Of a stretch of 64,000 nucleotides of DNA, positions 47,502 through 60,409 are shown piece after piece. The DNA lies in NCBI GenBank assembly GCA_001600455.1, contig BCKC01000003.1, positions 1,364,001 through 1,428,000 of the forward strand, in the 5' to 3' direction. A program made the translations under genes and the position numbers. How positions within the stretch are numbered: position 1 is the stretch's first letter; each line of letters begins with the position of its first letter. The notes under the pieces are model-generated. The model worked only from the letters and a program-made list of their open reading frames with translations. It ran no database searches and had not been told where the DNA came from. This DNA comes from Endocalyx cinctus. Its lineage: Eukaryota > Ascomycota > Sordariomycetes > Amphisphaeriales > Apiosporaceae.

Positions 47502-50500
47502 ATGGCTACTCTTTCAAGTACTTCGAACCCTTTTCTCTCCCCTTTTAATCTTCCCTCGCCCACCCCCCTTCTCCCCCCCTTTCTATTTCTAATCCCTCAT
47601 ATTGCTTCTGAATTGGAATCATCAAACTAAGATGTTTATCTTGTCGTAGGCCAACCTTTGGCCAACCCGGCCACTACCCCAGTAATAGGTACCGCCAGAG
47701 CCTCTAGCGGCAGCGTTCCGCCGCCTTCCGAATCTCCTAATATTTCTACGCCGACCTTATCGCAGGCTGGTGTGGTGCCTAATGGCGGTACCAATGGTTT
47801 TGTTGTCCCCAATGCCCCCAACAACGGGTCCAGCACCCCCGATATGAGGTTATTCTCTAGGGACGGACGTGTACGAAACCCCGTGCCTAGCAAATTAAAA
47901 GATGTTACGGAACAGATGAAAGGAAATTTCGGCGTCATGCATATGGATGTTGCTAGTCATCGCGCAAGCGAAGGTCGCGACGCTGCTGCTAAAAGAACTA
48001 GTGAAAGCACCGCTCTGCAGGCCAAACTCGCTCAAACCGATGCCTACGTTTCGCATCAACGCAGAGCCAATTATCCACGTCCATCTGGTCTGAAACAGTA
48101 TAGCTCTCCCAAAAAATCACCCGTCGACCCTCCCGCCGCTCCCGAGGCGACCATTCCGATCCAATCCATGACGACCACCGAGACCAAGTCCGAGCAGGCC
48201 CGTCTATTGACGCTCTTGCACACTTTATCACCTAGTACGGTTGTAGACCGTCTATGTAAGGCGGTCGCTTTTTTCGGCGGTATTCCTGATGCACCACCTC
48301 CGGCCGATGGCAAATTTCCTGACAGTGAAGCAGGAAACGGCCCAGGCTCGCTTTTTGTCGGCTGGGTCGCCGAGATCTTCCCTGACCCCGAAAACCCTCG
48401 TCACCGAACTCCCTCGGCTCCTACGCAAATTGTGACCCAGCACCGACGACCCAGAGGGCGACCGAAAGGGAGCAAAGCAAGCAAAGCTAGGAGCGATAAA
48501 GGTTTGAAGAAAGGTTCCCATAAGAGCGCGAAAGGACTCGAAGATCGAACTCAAGATAACGCGGACGACGGCTGGGTTGACGTAGACGATAGCGTATTGG
48601 AGCTAAATGATAACGGAGATCTGGTGGAGACCGGGGCGCAAGCGAGAAACCCCCAGAAGACACCGCTACGACCCGAAAATGATCTTTACGGTAATGACCC
48701 TAGCATAGGAGGCTCTTCTGGCGGCTTTAGGTCCATAAACGACGCTGCAAAAAGCACCGAGCCTGGTGGCGTGAAGCGACGCGGACGACCTAAGGGATCA
48801 AAAAACAAACCCAAGGACAATGCAAAAGAAAGCTCAAACTCTCAGCACACAAATCAACCGGTGGCGTTAACAAGCGGAGATTCTACCTCAATCAGTCAAA
48901 TGACTGGTGCGCCGGCTGCGTTGCCTCCGAAAGTAACTCCGGTTCCGGTTCCTATCCCTATGATCGACGCACAGTCAAAGAAGATGAACACAGGAAAATC
49001 AAAATCTAACAAGAGTTATCCCAAGACGTCAAAGGACCCCAAGGCTAAGGATAACACGGTTCCTGGTCAGTCTTCTGGAAGTATGCCAGATATAATGGGC
49101 TACACGCCTAGCCAGGTACCTGCGACGGCAGCTTCTATGACGAGTGGTCTTTCTGCCTCCGCCTTGAACGGGACTACTTCTCAGGGCACACAGAGTCCCA
49201 TTTCTACGCCGACCATGGGAGGTACCCAGATACTCACTCCGCAAGTCAAACCATCTTCTGTGGTTGGTAAGAAGCGCAAGCGGCAACCTAATAATAATGG
49301 CCCGACAGCCTTCCCATCAACTTCAGTAGTTGATAACAGCTCTTCGACAGCTGGCAACATCCCCACCCCCCAGCAGACTCATATAGATCTATCTCAGTTG
49401 ACGCGAGCGCCTCAACCCCATGATCAGCTTAACCCATCGCTTTCACAGCCCGCACCAGCTTCCGCCCCTATCCCACCATCTAAACGATCTCGCAAATCCC
49501 AGGATTCGACACAAGCACCCGTTGCAAGGCGTCAAACTCCAAATAGCGCACTATCCAAGAATACTTCCATATCCGCTCCGGGTTCTACTGAACCGAGTCG
49601 CCAAACCCAGCTCGGTATCCAGGGTCTAAATCAAGCACAGCCCGAAGGTCTCGAGGCTCATTACGAGCAGATGGCGGCAATGCAAGCTCGCAACAGCCAA
49701 GTACAAGGGTATAATAGTCGACCACAGAAACAACATCAGCATATGAATTCCGCCGGAAGCACTATATCACCCAGAGTAACACCGATCCCGACCTCTGTCG
49801 GCGGCCTAGAGGCCCACCTCGACCGTTTCGCGTCTGTTCACAACCAAAGCCTCCAAGACACTTCAAAGCAACCGTCTATCAATCGACAGCCAGGGCAGCA
49901 CCAAACGCCTCAATCGGTTTCCCCTATTCCTACTCAGACATCTAAAACTCCGCAGATGTCGGCTGCTTTAGCGTCGCAGCAACAACAAACTCGGGGCCCT
50001 CCGGGTTATTACTCTCACTCTCAAGCCTTGAACTCGACATATAATCCTCAACAACCCTCTTATACGACAAACCAGCGTCAGCAACAACATCTCGCTAGCA
50101 ACTCTCCCGGTGCACTTGTACAACACGTCACCAACTCGCCCCAATTCAGCGCTCAGTCGGGCTCTCCTCTTATGCAAGCGGACAGCTATCGTGCATCGCC
50201 ATCTCTGGTTCACAGTACGGCGGCGTTTGCGGCACCGAGGAGAACGGCTTCGGGCTCGCCGCACGACAGCAATGCTTATCGAGCCTCGAATAGTCTGAGA
50301 GAGGGGCTCCCAAGTCATTCACCACATTACGGTAGCAGTCGACAGACTTCAACGTTGACGCATAATACATCTCATCCCGGCTTGCCATCTTCGTTCCCTT
50401 CTTTTTCGGATTCCAGCTTCCTTGATATGCAGGGTCTCGACTCGGGAAACAATCCCGGTGGGTTGAACTTGGGAGCCGGACCATCATATACACTAGGTAC

Positions 50501-50660
50501 CGGGGGAATGCCGCAGCCTCAGCAGGCACAGCAACGAACTTCGTCTAGTACGGGTGCCGTCACATCTCTTTACTCGTCCACGCCCGCGGGTATGAATAAT
50601 AGTTACCTGGGTTCGTCTACTAATATGGGACGCGCGGGTCAAAATCGTTGGCCATCATAG
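47502..50660 (+). CDS. AT-hook protein, Ser/Pro/Gln-rich (probable nuclear regulator), 2 exons
   Basis: The exons are 47502-47517 and 47650-50660, giving 1008 residues. The long second exon has no ATG in its opening part. The proposed 16-nt first exon (ATGGCTACTCTTTCAA) ends in phase 1 at a GTACTT donor and joins to give MATLSSQPLANPA; this start is inferred from phase. Two AT-hooks are clear: RGRPKGSK near 274-281 and RRGRPKGSKNK near 383-392, the first in a lysine-rich stretch. A region at about 185-240 (LTLLHTLSPSTVVDRLCKAVAFFGGIP) is predicted to be helical. The rest is low-complexity, rich in Ser, Pro, Gln and Asn. AT-hooks bind the minor groove of AT-rich DNA, so a chromatin or transcription role is likely. 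I cannot name an orthologue. Confidence 0.8.
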
Positions 50661-52904
50661 AATTATAGAAACTTGTGATGTTATGAGATACTTGTGGAAT
50701 GGACTGAATGGAAATTTTCTCTTTTCTTTTTACTCTCTCAAACTTTTACGAAGTTTACGACTACAGGGAATGACAACGGGGTGGAATGGGCGTATGGCTG
50801 GATGGATACCAATCGCAATTTTTATTTTCTCTTCCCCTTTAGTGCTTTTTAGCAAGCGATCATGATTCTCCTTCATTCCATTTTCACTATTTAATTTCTG
50901 TTTACTCTTTCCTTTTCACCGCAAGCAAACGAGTGATGGAGAGGTCAGGATGGGTTGTCGGCGTTTTTCTTGTTTCTTGTGTTAGGGTGTACTGTCAACA
51001 AAAAAAAAAGAGGTCAAATGAAAAAAAGAAGAAAAAAAAAACAAATGATTTGCTAATATCCATCCTGCACCTCCTTTGTCCGTGTGCTCTGTGCTGTCTC
51101 GGTTCACTTTCCCCCTTTTTTTTATATATATGTTCTATTTTATGTCTTGTTTCCTCTAATTATGATATCTCTCGACGCGTTGTGGAAAACGTAAGGAGGA
51201 AAAGGGAAGCTTAAGTGAAGGATAATATGGATGTGAGCGGGTATAGATCTAAAGAGTTTTTTTTTTTTTTTTCCTTTTTTCAAGGTACATGAATCAGATG
51301 AAAGGAAAAGATGGGAAGGGTTCATTTTTTTACTTCCCCCCCCCCCCCTCTCTTCTTCTCCTTTCTTTCTAAAAAAAACAGTATTCAAAAATCTTCATAT
51401 ACAAAAATCTTGTTCATTGAAACGAAACGAAAAAAAGGGGAAGAGTGGAAGGATTTTTCATTTTTTTCTCTTTTATATATATGTATGTACGTATTATTAA
51501 GATAAGGTGGTTGTATTTGATTTGATTAATATGGTTTCCGCAGAAGCGAGAAGAAACAAACCCCCCTTCAAGTACCAACCAAAATAATCCGTGATTTTTT
51601 TTTTTTTTAACCTCTCTTCTTTCACTTATAGTGAGTGAGTGTCAGGTTCGTTTTGAGATATTCCTCTTTTGACTTTTTTCCTCGTTAAATATACCAACGC
51701 GTTTTCCTGTACCGTAAAGAGTTAAGGCGATAATTTCGTTGTTTAACTACTGACTTGAAGTTTTGATGGCCAATATCTGTTGTTCTCTCTCTCGTCTATG
51801 TTGAACTAGGTTAGGTGGTAGAGAGCATAATACATGTATCGTTGGAAGGATGTTTCTAACGACTAAGAAGACGAGTAAATATATAATATATGTACACATA
51901 GAGAGATATATAGAGAGTATATGTATACCTGCTAAAATAGAAGTAATTCAATGCGAATCAAGCAGTTCCTCCTTTCCTTGCTAGGCAAAGTACTTTGAAG
52001 CACTCACCTAGAAATCACATCTTCAACTCAAGAGGATCAACAGAAGAATCGTAAATATCGCAAAAGGATTTTAGTATTTCACGTCACGTCAAGGATAGAG
52101 CTGGTTCAAAATTGAGCGAATACTCTAATATGATTCTTATCGACACGTACAGACGATCGACCACGCGGTGCCGAGTCCCTAAATCTGGCTGTCTACTTGT
52201 GAAGAGGTTACTCTTCCTTCACCTTATCCACTGCTCTCCTCTACCTCCGGGTTGAGTATCCCACCCTTTCTCCCTTCCTCCTCGCCGAGCTCCAGTTATC
52301 TCGCATAATGTGACCGACCATGTGACTCCTGCCCCCTCCAACATATTTGCCTTGAAAAAAAAAATATAATAAAAAAAAAGCTCCCATTAAAAATAGATGT
52401 GTGGCTCATATTTTCCTTTCGTCCCAGATGATATATATGCTTTACAAAGAGAAATAGGAACAAGGACGAGTTATCCAAAAAGAAAAAACCTGCCTGCGTC
52501 ACCCTTACAGATGACATGCTGAGAAAGGGGAAGGAAAAAGTAAGGGAAAGTAAGAATGTATTAAAACGGTTCATCCAGAAGACGTATCCGCGTCTTGAGT
52601 GATATTTGATAAACAAAGAAGAAGGAAAAAGACTGTTGGTATTCAACTCCTGTTTCCCCTCCCCAAAAAAACAGCCAGGCGCCAAATCCGTCCTACCGCA
52701 TGACGCCAACGCAATATTAGAAAGTAAGAGTTAAGGGAAAGAGATAAACAAAAGATGATGTAAATCCTAGGTGTGAAGAGATGTATGGTATTCGCCAAAA
52801 GAAACTTCAAAACGCCGGTAAATGCTATGGTTGGTGAATGATGACGGTAAACTTGGAACACAGCTTCTGGGCATATCCTATCGTGGAGTATCGCCCCTAT
52901 CGGA
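50661..52904. other. Convergent 2.2-kb spacer, poly-T/poly-A rich
   Basis: Between the ends of the AT-hook gene and the F-box gene. It holds many homopolymer tracts (for example C-run near 51338-51348, T-runs near 51258 and 51598). Open frames at 52296-52709 (-) and others have Phe/Ser-rich translations typical of T-rich non-coding DNA. Long 3' UTRs are likely. Confidence 0.55.
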
Positions 52905-54544
52905 CTACTCGATGGGGTCTTCTTCGATAGGATTAAGTGGTGGTTTGACCGAGTCTGGAGACGCAGTTCCGTACCACCACTCATCTTCTTCTGCAGCCCC
53001 ATCTTCACGGATAAGGTGAAACATGATAGCAGCGTTACGCTTGATATCTTGCGGCCTCTCCACAATCTTTCGATCCAGGATCAGCGCTTCAGCGGTCACG
53101 AGCCATATGTTTTGAAGCTTGGGTAGATCATCCAAAAGCAAACGGTGATCATCCCTAGAGAGCGGGGGCATAGGTATGCCTTCCGCTAGGCTGGAATAAA
53201 ATATGCCGTTCCCACCTTCCGGAATGGCCCCTATTGAAGCGTCGCTCTGACGGCGACCCCCATCAGAAGCTCGGCGGCCCCAACCTCCGCTGCTGCCATG
53301 TTCGCCATTGTATTTCGAATCATTCATATTCATACTTGATTTCTTACGGCTTAGCCCCATAAATCCTCTCCGCTGTTTCGATAACGGTTCAACGAGATCT
53401 TTAGTAATCGAATGATACCAACTGTCAACTGCTCCTCTTCTCGTGTTGTAACCCTTGGTTTCCCAAAAGCGCTCGACCTGTCGCAGTCCACCGACGCATA
53501 ACGCAGCAGCATGAACTTCGTCCGCAGGAGGATCTTTCAAGTAACCCCTTATAGACCGTTCAAATCGACCGACATACGTAGGTGGTCGCATCCGCCGACA
53601 GTACGAAGATATTACCAAGGGGAATACTTGATGAACACGTAATAAAGTCGCGTCATCGTACATATTCATTATCTTGAGTTCGATAGGGTTATATGTATAG
53701 GGCACTTTTTCGATGCCATGTCCATGTTCTTTAAGATACTCTAGATGGAGTGTCCGGTACGTCTCAAAGAAGTGGAAAATTGTGAAAAGGAGTGGGATTA
53801 GTCTGCGCCGCATCCGCTCATGCTGGGGTTTAAACTCTAAATATAGGGCCGGAGTGTTTCTGAGGAAGAGTTCCTTGGTGGCCCATTCGCATATTAACCA
53901 AGAAACTTTAGCAGCAACGTGTAGTCGATGCCATATTCCACAGAGGTAATGTAACCTGACGGCGGTAAGATCTGGCGCTGGATATAGCCGCTTCGCGTAT
54001 GCGGGCACATGATGTTCCAAATGATATCGAGCAATGGGTAACTCGTTGATGGTGATCATGGCGTGCCAAGATCGCGAGGCCAAGCGCAAGTTTAAGATAT
54101 CAGATAAAGGCAAGTCGGCAATAATCTGAATCTTCAACTCGTTTGGGAGAGCCAAAAATAGCTGGTCGAACGGTGTACTATAGTTTCAAAAATGAGTATA
54201 TCACATATTGTGGAGGTTGATATCACGTAGAATACATACCTCTTTTTCCTCGATAGTTCACCGGAAGAGCGCCGCGTTTCATGGTCGACCGAGGTACGTG
54301 TCGGTAAGATAGTTCGCAAGCTAAAGTTTGGCCGACGCTTCTCTGATCGGTGACTTTCATGGGTAACATGTTCGGCCGATTTTTGTCCTCCAATAGGCAG
54401 GATGAAAGTGGAAGACTGGGCAACGACAGTGCCGTCTTGCGAATGGGAAGGGCCATCGCGAACCTGATCCCTAGACTGATTAAGCTGCCTAAACTTATCA
54501 AAATATCGCTGCGATGCGAATTCGGTGATGTGCGGAGGATCCAT
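52905..54544 (-). CDS. F-box protein, 2 exons
   Basis: On the minus strand the exons are 54544-54240 and 54177-52905, giving 525 residues. The N-terminal 100 residues are polar and probably disordered. The F-box follows at about 105-150: LALPNELKIQIIADLPLSDILNLR, then LASRSWH. F-box proteins recruit substrates to SCF ubiquitin ligases through Skp1. The rest is mainly helical, with no WD40 or LRR repeats; it has a basic/serine-rich linker (about 385-430, RKKSSMNMND, GRRASDGGRR) and an acidic C-terminus (NPIEEDPIE). The intron splits just before the F-box; joining gives KKSTPFDQLFLALPNE. No target is evident. Confidence 0.88.
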
Positions 54545-57500
54545 CGTATCGGCAATGACAGGCGATCAAAAGATGCCTTCTACAATACGAGGACAGACGG
54601 CGCGGCCAATGCACGCTGCGCTGTCCTCTACAATGCTGGAGAAGCTATCGAGTTCGACTTGAGAATACCAAGGTTATGTGATCGCAATCTACACATATTG
54701 ATCCATTCGAATGTCGTAGTCAAGTGAAATCGGACTCGGCGGGGGTTAGGACACAAGAGCGATAACGAGTAGTCCTGTTGCGATATAGAATAATATGGTA
54801 ATGGAAACGAGCGACGGCGGGTATGATTAATTCTTCTCCTCTCCTTATTCAATTATGTTTCTTTAATTCCTTCCCGTCTTTTTTTTTTCTTGTCTTTTTT
54901 TCCCTTCCTTATCCACCTGCACTCTCTTGTCTTTTCTTTCCCTAACTTAACCACGACTCGGCCGTAGGATGAACTTAAGGGAATGTTAAATCTCGCTAAC
55001 CCCGGCCCAGTTACCAGCGATTTATAGTTTTAGTTGGGTGATTGAAGAAGGAATCGGTTACTATCGCTTCGTTTTCGTGTCACTGAGAGTATTAATCTCA
55101 GTGGTTAGCGGAGTGGAATTATCACGATAAACCGAGAAGCGTCAAACGTGGTTCAAAACGGTCAAATGATAACCAGTAGACACGTATGTGTAGTGTGGTC
55201 GTCAGTGTCTCCCGAGTTATTCGACGATATTCCCCGTTCCTAGTAAATATTTTTTTTTCTTGGGGGTTGAAGTAGAAATCTGTTAAAAGAAAAAACGAAT
55301 TTAGAATTACAATTGTGGCGAGGGTTTGAGTAAGGAAAAGAGGAATAATGGTAAAGTGGTAGTAGTAGTAAAATGGTGGTTACATGGGGGAGGGCGAAGG
55401 GGACTTACCTCCCTCCTAAGCCGTATTGGTTACGTTACGGGATAGAGGAAACAAAACTACTTTGTAATCGAAAAGAGGGAGAGAAAAAAAGAATTGGAAG
55501 AAGTTTAGGTTAGTGACTTTGGAGAAATGACAAAATGACAAGGGGAAGAAGAGGGAAGGCCGAAGAGACAGAATAGACATAATACATAGCGTAAATTGGT
55601 ATAGGACAGGGCCCATAGATGAAAGCCAAAAACCAAAGCCAAAGCCAAAGAAGATCAAGATGGGGGGGGGCTAAGGGGAACTTACAGTTACCTACTGAGA
55701 TACTGAGGTACAGTAGTATACAGTACAGAAGCCCTGTTTACTGTCCACTAATTATTCGTTATTCATTTGTTCGGAAAAGCTTGTGTGAGTGGAGACTTGT
55801 TAATAAAACCGAGTTAAAGTACTGTTCTAAGTGTGCTAGTATAACGGAACTACCCTTCTAGTTCTAGTTGGATCTAAGATATTCAGAATATTATTATATG
55901 TATACTATGTACTGGTAAAGGTATTGAAAAACGTTATAACCTACCTAGTATAAGCAGTCAGGCAGTGCTAGGTACTTCACTATCCAGGTATAAATAACCT
56001 ACTTAAACTACCTACATTAGCAGTATTTAGTAGTATTTAATAGTACCTAAATACACTACAATTACAGTGACTTTGACACATTTCTACCGTATACGGCGAT
56101 TTGGCCGGCCTAATAGTGGAGAAGGTGCCGAAGAAACAAAACTACTGCATAATAGATTCAACGAGTCATATTGAACTCTCTCTGCCTTCTTCCACCGAAA
56201 CATTGACGCCGACATTTTCGGTCATACTTCGTGACTTTTTTTTTTCTTTCTGGTTTTATTTTATTTTTTATCTATTCAAACGATCCACACACTATTAACC
56301 TTTTTTTTCCTCTCTCTCTTTCTCGTTTGGTCCCCTCTATTATTTCTTATCTTCAAGACCTGTCATCATTTGACCCATTTTATCAGATTCTGTATTTTGA
56401 TCTTCCGAGAGTAAACCATAACTTGATTGTAATGATCGTGATGATGACCACCTTACATAGACACATCGGCCCGCAGGAAGCAGGAATGAAAACCTGGAGA
56501 TTCCATCAATCACATTGTCGCCGACCTATTTTACTACACGAAAGCTTTCAACACTGACGAACGAATCAGCCGTTCAACCGCTATCACCGTCTCCTACGTT
56601 TACTACCTTACTTTCCTTTTTTTTTTTTTCTTCTTCTTCTTTTTTTTTCCCTATTATATTCCATTCCACTCGGGAATTCAGTCTTTGATTTCACATCCCT
56701 AGGTTTGGTGTATTATTATTTAGCCTAAAGCCATCATGGGCCACGATAGATTGAACGCACGGCTGCTCGTGTTAGGTAATTTCAAGCTTTCGATTTGAGG
56801 ACAAAATGAAGCCTCGCAACGATCTTAACACACCTATCGATGTTCCGTTTCTTTCACTCTCTTTCCTTTTTCCATTTTTATGCTCAAGCGAGTGGTTAGA
56901 TGCCGAGAGATTCGCCGATCACCAAATTTTCAAGTGTGATCGTTTACTGTGTATAGGATATGTAACGTCCCTCTCCGTCAAAACTAATCATAGGTGAACA
57001 ATTACATGATACTTTGATGTCTTGAATTTGAATATCTACATCCATCTCGGTTTCAAACGAATTGTCTTGAAAAGACCGACAACATGTCGACTATTTTTGT
57101 TGTTCACGTTTCATGCTTTAAAAGAAAATACTACCCGTCTCTGGCGCAGAAGGTGATCTGCGGTCTGTTCGGCACTTCTCCATGCAGTTCCCTTTCCAGC
57201 ATTTCGGTGTGTGTGTGTGTAATGTACATATCATACCAACTCCTCTCGTAATCGTGAGCATACTGTATATATACGGTATTAGGTATCTTCTCCAACGACG
57301 ACAGAAATCTATGAAACCGCTAGCAGCCAGTCAAACAACTTTCCACCACTCTGCCGTCCAGAAATCGGTAAAGCGCTTTCCCTTACGTTGTATCTCTAAT
57401 GCAAAAAGAACTTGGAAAACCAACACTACATTTACCCGGGATAGTACCATCTCGTCCTACATCGGCCCATTCATTCTCCTCTAATGCCCTCGTTTCCTTG

Positions 57501-58903
57501 AAATATTTGTTTTACTCAAATTTCCAAAGTTAGAAAGTAAAAATCATGGCTCTTACATCAATCTCGAGGACGACAATGTCATCTCATCTTACGATTAGGT
57601 TTGTATACACTCGAACACTACGCTACGAAAATAGTGGATTTCAGGAGGAGTTCGCTACGCAGGGGTGAATCCCCGCGATAGAGCCGCGGCCTTAATCAGG
57701 AAAGACGATAGATGTGGACTGCCGGCCCTATTGCGGTCAATCTCCCTGTTCCAATGTCGGCCGATCTATATGTGTCCCGCTTTTCTCTGCCCTACCCCTA
57801 TTCGGGTAATACGTGATGATCTTTCTCTATCGATCTTAATGTCTCAAAAAGAAAAGCAAAAATAAAAATAAAAGAAAGAGTCCAGACTCTTTACAACGTA
57901 TAAGCAACAAATGATAGGTCGATATATATACTAAACAATATTCTAATACAAATCGTCTCGGACCCAAATCGAACCAGATTGACGGGATCAATCCTTTTCT
58001 ATAAAAAACAAAACAAAATAGCTTTGCTTCACCATGCTACACGTGACGGGCTAGCTTTTGAAGATCTCTACGCCTGCGCCGTAATTACAGCGCATATTAG
58101 CACCAGGGGAGCGCGTGGTTGCTGGTCTTGGTAATGTACTGCGTAGATTTAAGCTTGAGCGAGCCGGGAAATCGTGTCTGCTTATACCTGGAGACAAGGG
58201 CATGAAGTCGCTTTTTTTATACGGTATGTTGTGATATGCCGTACTGTTTTATTAGGCAAACCACAAGAAGTTTCTTTTCCGACTTCGAAGGGTCGGTCAC
58301 TATTAAGTTCGGAAGCATTCTATTGCGAATAATTTGGTCTACACGCACATAGTACAGCAAAGCGTAGAGCTTCTCAATTGGGGAAGTAATTCCTCCCCAC
58401 GAATTACGGTACCGTAAAGAAAAAAAAAATGTCTGTGTGACGTATGGATCATCAAACACGATACCTATTATATATATCAAGTACTACCTATAACTGCGTA
58501 CATCTACGAATACACGAATCGCGTGACTCTCTAGTACCGACTTGTTCCAGAATTTTGCTTAACTCGGGACGGAGGAGAGCTACTGCAAGTAGAATTTTCT
58601 GTAACCAAACCAAGGATACATATTTTTTTTTTCTCTCTCTCGTTGTTTTACCTTATTTTGTCAATAATAGCGGTATGGTATTGTTCGATGATACCTATTA
58701 ATCTCGTGAAAGGGGGGCACTTACGAGGCGTCGGGTGGTATCCGATCCGGATATGGCAGAATCTTTTCCCCAGGTGAAGAAAAAGGGATCTGCTTACTAG
58801 CTTGTCTTGTGTCTGGGGCTTTACGAGGGGTATGTCGGGGGATTATAAGATCTAGTAAGTTCGCAATCCCAAGTTTACCGTTATTTTCAAATACTTCACC
58901 ATC

Positions 58904-58951
58904 TATCTATCTGGCTGCCTACCTACCTACCTATTCATCTATCTATCTATT
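58904..58951. repeat. Tetranucleotide repeats, CTAT/CTAC type
   Basis: CTAT and CTAC units alternate with a few changes over about 48 bp. Non-coding. Confidence 0.8.
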
Positions 58952-60056
58952 TAATTTGTGTATACTTGTACAAATACTTCTTTTTTTTTTCTCCTCTTTT
59001 ATCAATGACCGGAATAAAAAGAGGGAAATGAGAAGTTATGAACAGTATAATAATTTTAAATTATTACTCGCGTTAACGCCATCAAATATAGGCCTAATCA
59101 AAGTCTTATATAATCATTTAAGAGCACATTTAGGTAGATTCGGCCCTCTCACAACTTGCGGGACGCGTACATAGTACACCGCAAGGTGTCCGGTGGTGCT
59201 CGTTGTTCATACCTAGTACCTACGACATATTTCTCAGCTCGCCGATATGAAAATTATCAACTACGAGTAATGCAAAACAGGAAAAAAAAAAAAAGTCAGG
59301 CCTGGAAATAGAAATGATCTTCTTCACCAGTTTGGCTTGTTGAGAATTACTGGTATGAATTTGCGAATTTGTTCATCTGCAGCTGCTTACATATCTCAAT
59401 TCATACCATACACTACGCAGACGAGTGTAACGATATCTCATTGATAAAGACTGCTTTGGTAAGGTTGAAAAAAAAAAAAATCGTAGTAAATTTTCTCAGA
59501 CAGTGTAACTTGTTACCAACTATTTTACCCTCGTGGTGGCAAGTATTCACGAGACGTTACTGACGCCAGCATAGTCCGATGCAGCGTACAGTAGTGATTC
59601 TAGTCAGTGGTGGGGATTGAATGATTAAATGACCGTAGTTTGGATTCTGGAATGATAGATATGAGGGGGGAAAAACGTGGTGATAGCTGGAGGTATCCAC
59701 ATATTATTTAGTATAGTGATCAGCATAAGTAATACTTGTTATATCTATATTAATACAGAGTATCTCAAGATAAAAAAAGAAAGGGGAAAGAAGATTACCT
59801 AGGTAGGCATACGTAGTGTACATAGTAGTATACATTTATTTTCCCAATATTCAAATTATTATGTACGTCGCTATCGATTATTAATCAAGATAATTCCCGA
59901 AGAAAATTGATTTTCCCTTACTTGGTCATTAAAAGAAAGAATAAAAGTCTAGAAGAGTAGGCTGGCCTGGCTGGCTTAAAACTAGGGTCCACGGGTCTCA
60001 ATAAATCACGAGAGTGCCTACAATGGATAGTACCTAAGGTGGTCTTTTCTTTCTTC

Positions 60057-60081
60057 TTTTTTTTTTTTTTTTTTTTTTTTT
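60057..60081. repeat. T25 homopolymer run
   Basis: Twenty-five T in a row, the longest homopolymer in the window. Confidence 0.95.
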
Positions 60082-60239
60082 AATGCCCGAATTACCGGAC
60101 ATAACGGTTGAAATCTATTTTTAGTATCATCATCTTAGTATAGCAGCGTACTACGCTAGTGTTAAAATAATCCTGAGCCGTTTCTCGGTATCGCGTGTAA
60201 TCCAATCCCCCCTCTCTAAACTCCCTTGGTACTTTACAG

Positions 60240-60409
60240 CTACAAGGCCTACGAGGCCCCCGACGGTAAAAACGTGAGGAAAGGCTCGCTTCATTCGCTA
60301 TTATCTCTTATTAATTCTTCTGTCTTTTCCAGGTACCGTCATCAAATCCCCCGCCAAGATGTCGACCGTTCCCTTTTCAGCCAGAAAAGTTATGCGTTTT
60401 AGGAAATAG
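60240..60409 (+). CDS. Putative last two exons of a small, otherwise unresolved gene
   Basis: The segments 60240-60265 and 60333-60409 stand out as GC-rich in an AT-rich spacer. They are bounded by a CTAAAC branch site with TTTACAG acceptor before 60240, and by an intron 60266-60332 with TTTTCCAG acceptor. Joined, they read YKAYEAPDGTVIKSPAKM, then STVPFSARKVMRFRK and stop. The first segment starts in phase 2 (one base completes a codon). The ATG at 58832 (MSGDYKI, then a GTAAGT donor at 58855) would join in phase, but the intron would be 1385 nt, so further exons or another start are possible. I do not recognise the protein. Confidence 0.35.

Noticed and set aside
56231..56557. 108-codon open frame on + strand
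   Set aside because: Phe/Leu/Ser-rich start from T-tracts; no family resemblance.
56736..56775. Possible short first exon (MGHDRLNARLLVL, donor GTAATT)
   Set aside because: Its phase does not match the 60240 exon and no continuing exon was found.
58809..59174. 121-codon open frame on + strand
   Set aside because: It runs through CTAT repeats and T-runs; composition explains it.
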